Positions 3,805 through 6,056 of a DNA stretch of 6,056 nucleotides are shown here, in pieces (the first letter of the stretch is position 1; each line of letters opens with the position of its first letter). Origin of the DNA: JAVBOW01 sp031551595 (GTDB taxonomy: Bacteria > Bacteroidota > Bacteroidia > Bacteroidales > Rikenellaceae). The notes under the pieces are model-generated. The model was not told the DNA's origin and did not search any database. It saw only the letters and a list, made by a program, of their open reading frames with translations. The stretch covers positions 1 to 6,056 of the forward strand of contig JAVBNK010000182.1 of the NCBI GenBank assembly GCA_031551595.1, in the 5' to 3' direction. The translations under genes were made by a program, and so were the position numbers.

Positions 3805-5787
3805 ATGGAACCCGACACCCGTATCACCCGACTTATCGCCCGGAAAATCCTCGGGCAGGAACTCCCGGCCGAAGAGCAGGCGACGCTCGCCGCATGGCTC
3901 GACGCTTCGCCCGGGAACCGCAAACTCTATGAACGCGTACAGGGCGGCGAGGATACCCTGTCGATCATCCAGATCGAACAGGCGGGATATGGCAGCCTGA
4001 TGAGCGAACGGTTCATGCGCAGCCGCGTCACCCCGAAACCCGCAGTCGCGGAAAAGCGCCTCACGCTGTGGGCGGCGGGAGTCGCGGCATCGGCGGCCGT
4101 GCTTGCAAGGGCCATGCTATCCGGCCCGGGCGAGGGGCGCACGGCCGCCAGGCTAAACGCCCCGGCAAGCCTCCGGGCCACCAAGGCCCATGCGATGCTC
4201 ACGCTGGCCGACGGACGTTCGGTGGACCTCACGGCGGTCGCGGGCAAAAGCGGTGCGACGGATGTCCGCCGGGTGATCAGATCAACCGCCGGCATCCCGC
4301 CCGGGGACGACGACGCCAAAGCGTCAGGGATTGCCAACAACGATCCGCGCATTCTCGGCACGGGCCGGGATGCCGACCGGGGACGCCGCATCCTGGTGCG
4401 TTACACGCTGGTCGATTTCGCAACTCCGGCCGAATGGCGCAAATGGTATGAAACGCATAAAGACAACCATTTCTTCACCGAATCGGGCGGTTGGTTGTTC
4501 CTGATCGACAGGCGTGAGCCGGGCCTGAACGACTACAAAAGCCGCCAGGAACGCATGGAGGCAGACCGGGTGGCCACCGGTGCGACGAGCGATGCGGAGC
4601 CGGTAGCCGTTGCGGCCGAAGCCATCGTCACGCAGGACGGCGGACGGATGCTCCACATCAAGGCCACGATCCATCCGGGCTACCCTATCAACAACAACGT
4701 AGCCAAAACGGATGTATTGATCCCGACGAAGGTCGAGGTCATCCTGCCGGAAGGCTATAAGGCTGTCGGAGGGCTGAAGAAACCCGCAGGCAAATTCTAC
4801 AACAGCAACGGCACGACCGTGTATAAGGAATCCGCCGTTTTATCGCAGGAATTCGCAGGCACGGGCGAAGGCGAGGTGAAATGCCGGGTGACCTGCCAAT
4901 GCTGCGACCCCACCATCGGCTTCCCGCCCGCCACCCGGGAGAACACTGTAAACCTATCGGCGGCCCCTACACTCGGCGGGTTACCGATGCCGCCTTACGG
5001 GCGGTTGCGGTCACACGGAGGCGCAGGAACAGTATTCCACCTCTTTGAAGAGATAGGCATGGACGCTACGGTCGGCGGCGTGTTCGAGGAGAAGTTCGCC
5101 CGTGGGGGCCACACCGCGGATGGTCGCTTCAAAGGGCTGGCCGCCGGGAAGACGGTAAAGCGCAGGGCGGCCGAAGCGGTAGAGGCGGCGCAGGTAGTCG
5201 GCGGCGAGGGTATCCGCATCGCCTTCCTCCAGCATACGGTAACGCGCGGCCATGCGGTCGCGGAATCGCTCCAGGACCTCCGCGAGATCGTAGTCACGGC
5301 CGGTTTCGGCTTTCAGCGAGGTGGGATTGGGCACCCAGGCCGGAAATCCCACCTGATTGACGTTCAGCCCGATACCGGCGATACTGCGCGAGAGGTGCAT
5401 CCCGCGCACATCGTTTTCGATGAGCAGTCCGGCCGCCTTGCGGTCGCCGATATAGATGTCATTGGGCCATTTGATCTGAGGGTGCAGGCCGAAGGAGTCC
5501 AGCGTATCCGCCACGGCGAGGCTGACCGCCTGCAAAAGGCAGAATTGCCCGCCCGCAGGCAGGAAATTCGGCTCCAGTACTATACTGAAAGTAAGGTTCA
5601 TACCCGGCTCCGACGCCCACCGGTTACCCTGCTGGCCACGGCCTGCGGTTTGGGCACGGGCGACGATCACCGCGCCGTGGCCGTAACGCGGATCGCGGGC
5701 CAGGTCGTTGGTCGACGAGGCCTCCCCGTAGAAATCCACCGGCCTTCCCGGGCGGGCGAAAGACTCTTTCATTGCTGTGCCCGGTAG
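3805..5787 (+). CDS. FecR-like anti-sigma N-terminus fused to a DsbD alpha-like domain; 3' part beyond ~4960 doubtful, possibly a pseudogene
   Basis: ATG 3805 is the first start after an in-frame TAA at 3784-3786. Residues 1-50 resemble the cytoplasmic N-terminus of Bacteroidota FecR anti-sigma factors (LIARKILGQELPAEEQ, AAWLDASPGNRKLYE). A probable membrane segment spans about 88-106, with an odd Arg102 inside. TLADGRSVDL (133-142) matches the opening of the periplasmic FecR domain, but the rest of that domain is absent. Residues 193-250 form a module I do not recognise (WRKWY at 211-215, HFFTESGGWLFLID around 222-235). Residues 273-385 resemble the N-terminal DsbD (DsbC-like) domain: IPTKVEVILPEGYK, then CQCCDPTIGFPP ending at 375. 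Cys367 fits the first redox cysteine; the expected second one is Gly372. After about residue 385 the frame runs antisense to birA until TAG at 5785-5787, and that part is probably not protein. No sigma-factor gene lies upstream. A role as envelope redox or stress sensor is conjecture. Confidence 0.55.
   Translation: MEPDTRITRLIARKILGQELPAEEQATLAAWLDASPGNRKLYERVQGGEDTLSIIQIEQAGYGSLMSERFMRSRVTPKPAVAEKRLTLWAAGVAASAAVLARAMLSGPGEGRTAARLNAPASLRATKAHAMLTLADGRSVDLTAVAGKSGATDVRRVIRSTAGIPPGDDDAKASGIANNDPRILGTGRDADRGRRILVRYTLVDFATPAEWRKWYETHKDNHFFTESGGWLFLIDRREPGLNDYKSRQERMEADRVATGATSDAEPVAVAAEAIVTQDGGRMLHIKATIHPGYPINNNVAKTDVLIPTKVEVILPEGYKAVGGLKKPAGKFYNSNGTTVYKESAVLSQEFAGTGEGEVKCRVTCQCCDPTIGFPPATRENTVNLSAAPTLGGLPMPPYGRLRSHGGAGTVFHLFEEIGMDATVGGVFEEKFARGGHTADGRFKGLAAGKTVKRRAAEAVEAAQVVGGEGIRIAFLQHTVTRGHAVAESLQDLREIVVTAGFGFQRGGIGHPGRKSHLIDVQPDTGDTAREVHPAHIVFDEQSGRLAVADIDVIGPFDLRVQAEGVQRIRHGEADRLQKAELPARRQEIRLQYYTESKVHTRLRRPPVTLLATACGLGTGDDHRAVAVTRIAGQVVGRRGLPVEIHRPSRAGERLFHCCAR
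4976..5008. other. Weak stem-loop between the convergent genes
   Basis: CCGCC (4990-4994) and GGCGG (5000-5004) pair around TTACG; GGCGG just upstream (about 4976-4980) can pair with CCGCC instead. The structure lies immediately beyond the birA stop and might end transcription from either direction, but there is no T tract on either strand, so I do not call it a terminator. Confidence 0.25.
5011..5772 (-). CDS. birA: Biotin--[acetyl-CoA-carboxylase] ligase, HTH-less BirA
   Basis: A 253-residue biotin-protein ligase that makes biotinyl-5'-AMP and transfers biotin to the carrier lysine of biotin enzymes such as acetyl-CoA carboxylase (cytoplasmic). Motifs: SSTND at 19-23, the adenylate-binding loop GRGQQGNRW at 44-52, KWPNDIY at 101-107, RKAAGLLIEN from 111 (Lys112 matches the biotin-contact lysine of E. 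coli BirA, family knowledge), then GIGLNVNQ, and a small C-terminal SH3-like region with ATIRGVAPTGELLLE. There is no N-terminal DNA-binding helix-turn-helix, so it is the monofunctional ligase and not a repressor. I chose ATG at 5772, which overlaps the TGA of the upstream gene (ATGA, 5772-5769). A longer frame from TTG at 5796 would add eight residues and overlap that gene further; it is less likely. In all its codons it has no TTA, CTA or TCA, which keeps the opposite strand open and explains the long antisense frame. Confidence 0.94.
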   Translation of the reverse strand: MKESFARPGRPVDFYGEASSTNDLARDPRYGHGAVIVARAQTAGRGQQGNRWASEPGMNLTFSIVLEPNFLPAGGQFCLLQAVSLAVADTLDSFGLHPQIKWPNDIYIGDRKAAGLLIENDVRGMHLSRSIAGIGLNVNQVGFPAWVPNPTSLKAETGRDYDLAEVLERFRDRMAARYRMLEEGDADTLAADYLRRLYRFGRPALYRLPGGQPFEATIRGVAPTGELLLEHAADRSVHAYLFKEVEYCSCASV

Positions 5788-6056
5788 GTGCGCCAACGCT
5801 CGATCACCTCGCGGAAATCCGCCGGCAGCGGGCTTTCGAAGTAGACCTCATGGCCCGTACCGGGATGCCTGAAGCCCAGGCTGCGGGCATGCAGCGCATG
5901 ACGGGGCATGTGTGAAAAGCAGTTGGCGATGAATTGATGGTATTTGGCGAAGGTGGTCCCCTTGAGGATGCGGTCGCCGCCGTAGCGCTCATCGTTGAAC
6001 AGCGGATGGCCCATATATTCCATGTGGACGCGGATCTGGTGGGTGCGGCCCGTTTC
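5769..6056 (-). CDS. rluD: RluD/RluA-family 23S rRNA pseudouridine synthase (3' part only)
   Basis: The last 95 codons of an RluA-family pseudouridine synthase; the 5' end is beyond base 6056. These enzymes isomerise specific uridines; RluD modifies helix 69 of 23S rRNA. The visible part starts with the family signature ETGRTHQIRVHMEYMGHPL, followed by a Bacteroidales-style insertion (FNDERYGGDRILKGTTFAKYHQF), then RHALHARSLGFRHPGTG and a final acidic/aromatic helix (PLPADFREVIERW). The catalytic aspartate region (HRLDxxTSG in the family) lies outside the window, so completeness cannot be judged. The TGA stop (5771-5769) overlaps the birA ATG, implying one transcript with coupled translation. 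RluD is favoured over RluC/RluA by overall similarity to Bacteroidales homologues from memory; the exact uridine target is inferred. Confidence 0.92.
   Translation of the reverse strand, partial: ETGRTHQIRVHMEYMGHPLFNDERYGGDRILKGTTFAKYHQFIANCFSHMPRHALHARSLGFRHPGTGHEVYFESPLPADFREVIERWRTYRAQQ

Noticed and set aside
5011..5787. Residues ~403-660 of the + strand ORF as genuine protein
   Set aside because: They are fully antisense to birA in codon register, show no domain signature, and the openness is explained by birA lacking TTA, CTA and TCA codons.
5773..5796. TTG at 5796 as the birA start
   Set aside because: The ATG at 5772 gives the usual N-terminus length and a typical ATGA overlap; the TTG extension adds eight residues without similarity.

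Overview
The window looks like chromosome of a GC-rich member of the Bacteroidota, most plausibly Rikenellaceae/Alistipes-like. That is an inference from the protein types: a Bacteroidales-style RodA, a PMCA-type calcium pump, a short FecR-type anti-sigma N-terminus, and a RluD-type synthase followed by a BirA that lacks the HTH domain. There are also no convincing Shine-Dalgarno sequences before the starts, as is usual in that phylum. The genus is not proven.

Layout. Bases 2-559 (+) are the 3' end of rodA (cell elongation, peptidoglycan glycosyltransferase). After a 60-base gap, 620-3184 (+) encodes a complete 854-residue P-type Ca2+-transporting ATPase, closed by a very strong intrinsic terminator (3201-3237). 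About 570 bases without a convincing gene follow (3238-3804). They hold a chain of inverted repeats: a C8/G7-closed hairpin, a 14-base palindrome, a CCCTCTCCT/AGGAGAGGG hairpin that looks like part of a dispersed intergenic repeat, an 8-bp hairpin, and an 82-base AT-rich element with 22-base imperfect inverted arms.

At 3805 (+) an unusual ORF begins. It has a FecR-like cytoplasmic N-terminus, one probable membrane segment, a short remnant of the FecR periplasmic domain, an unrecognised W/Y/F-rich module, and then a DsbD alpha-domain-like (PF11412-type) module in which one of the two redox cysteines appears to be Gly. The DsbD-like module ends near base 4950, but the frame has no stop until 5787. 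Its last ~260 codons lie entirely antisense to birA and are probably not real protein sequence.

On the minus strand, 6056-5769 is the 3' end of an RluD-type 23S rRNA pseudouridine synthase. It overlaps by ATGA with birA (5772-5011), a biotin-protein ligase, so the two are probably a translationally coupled pair converging on the FecR/DsbD ORF.

Most of the window is housekeeping. The parts worth attention are the FecR-DsbD fusion (either a new type of envelope sensor or a decayed chimera), its missing natural stop, the absence of a sigma-factor partner, and the structured noncoding stretch in front of it.
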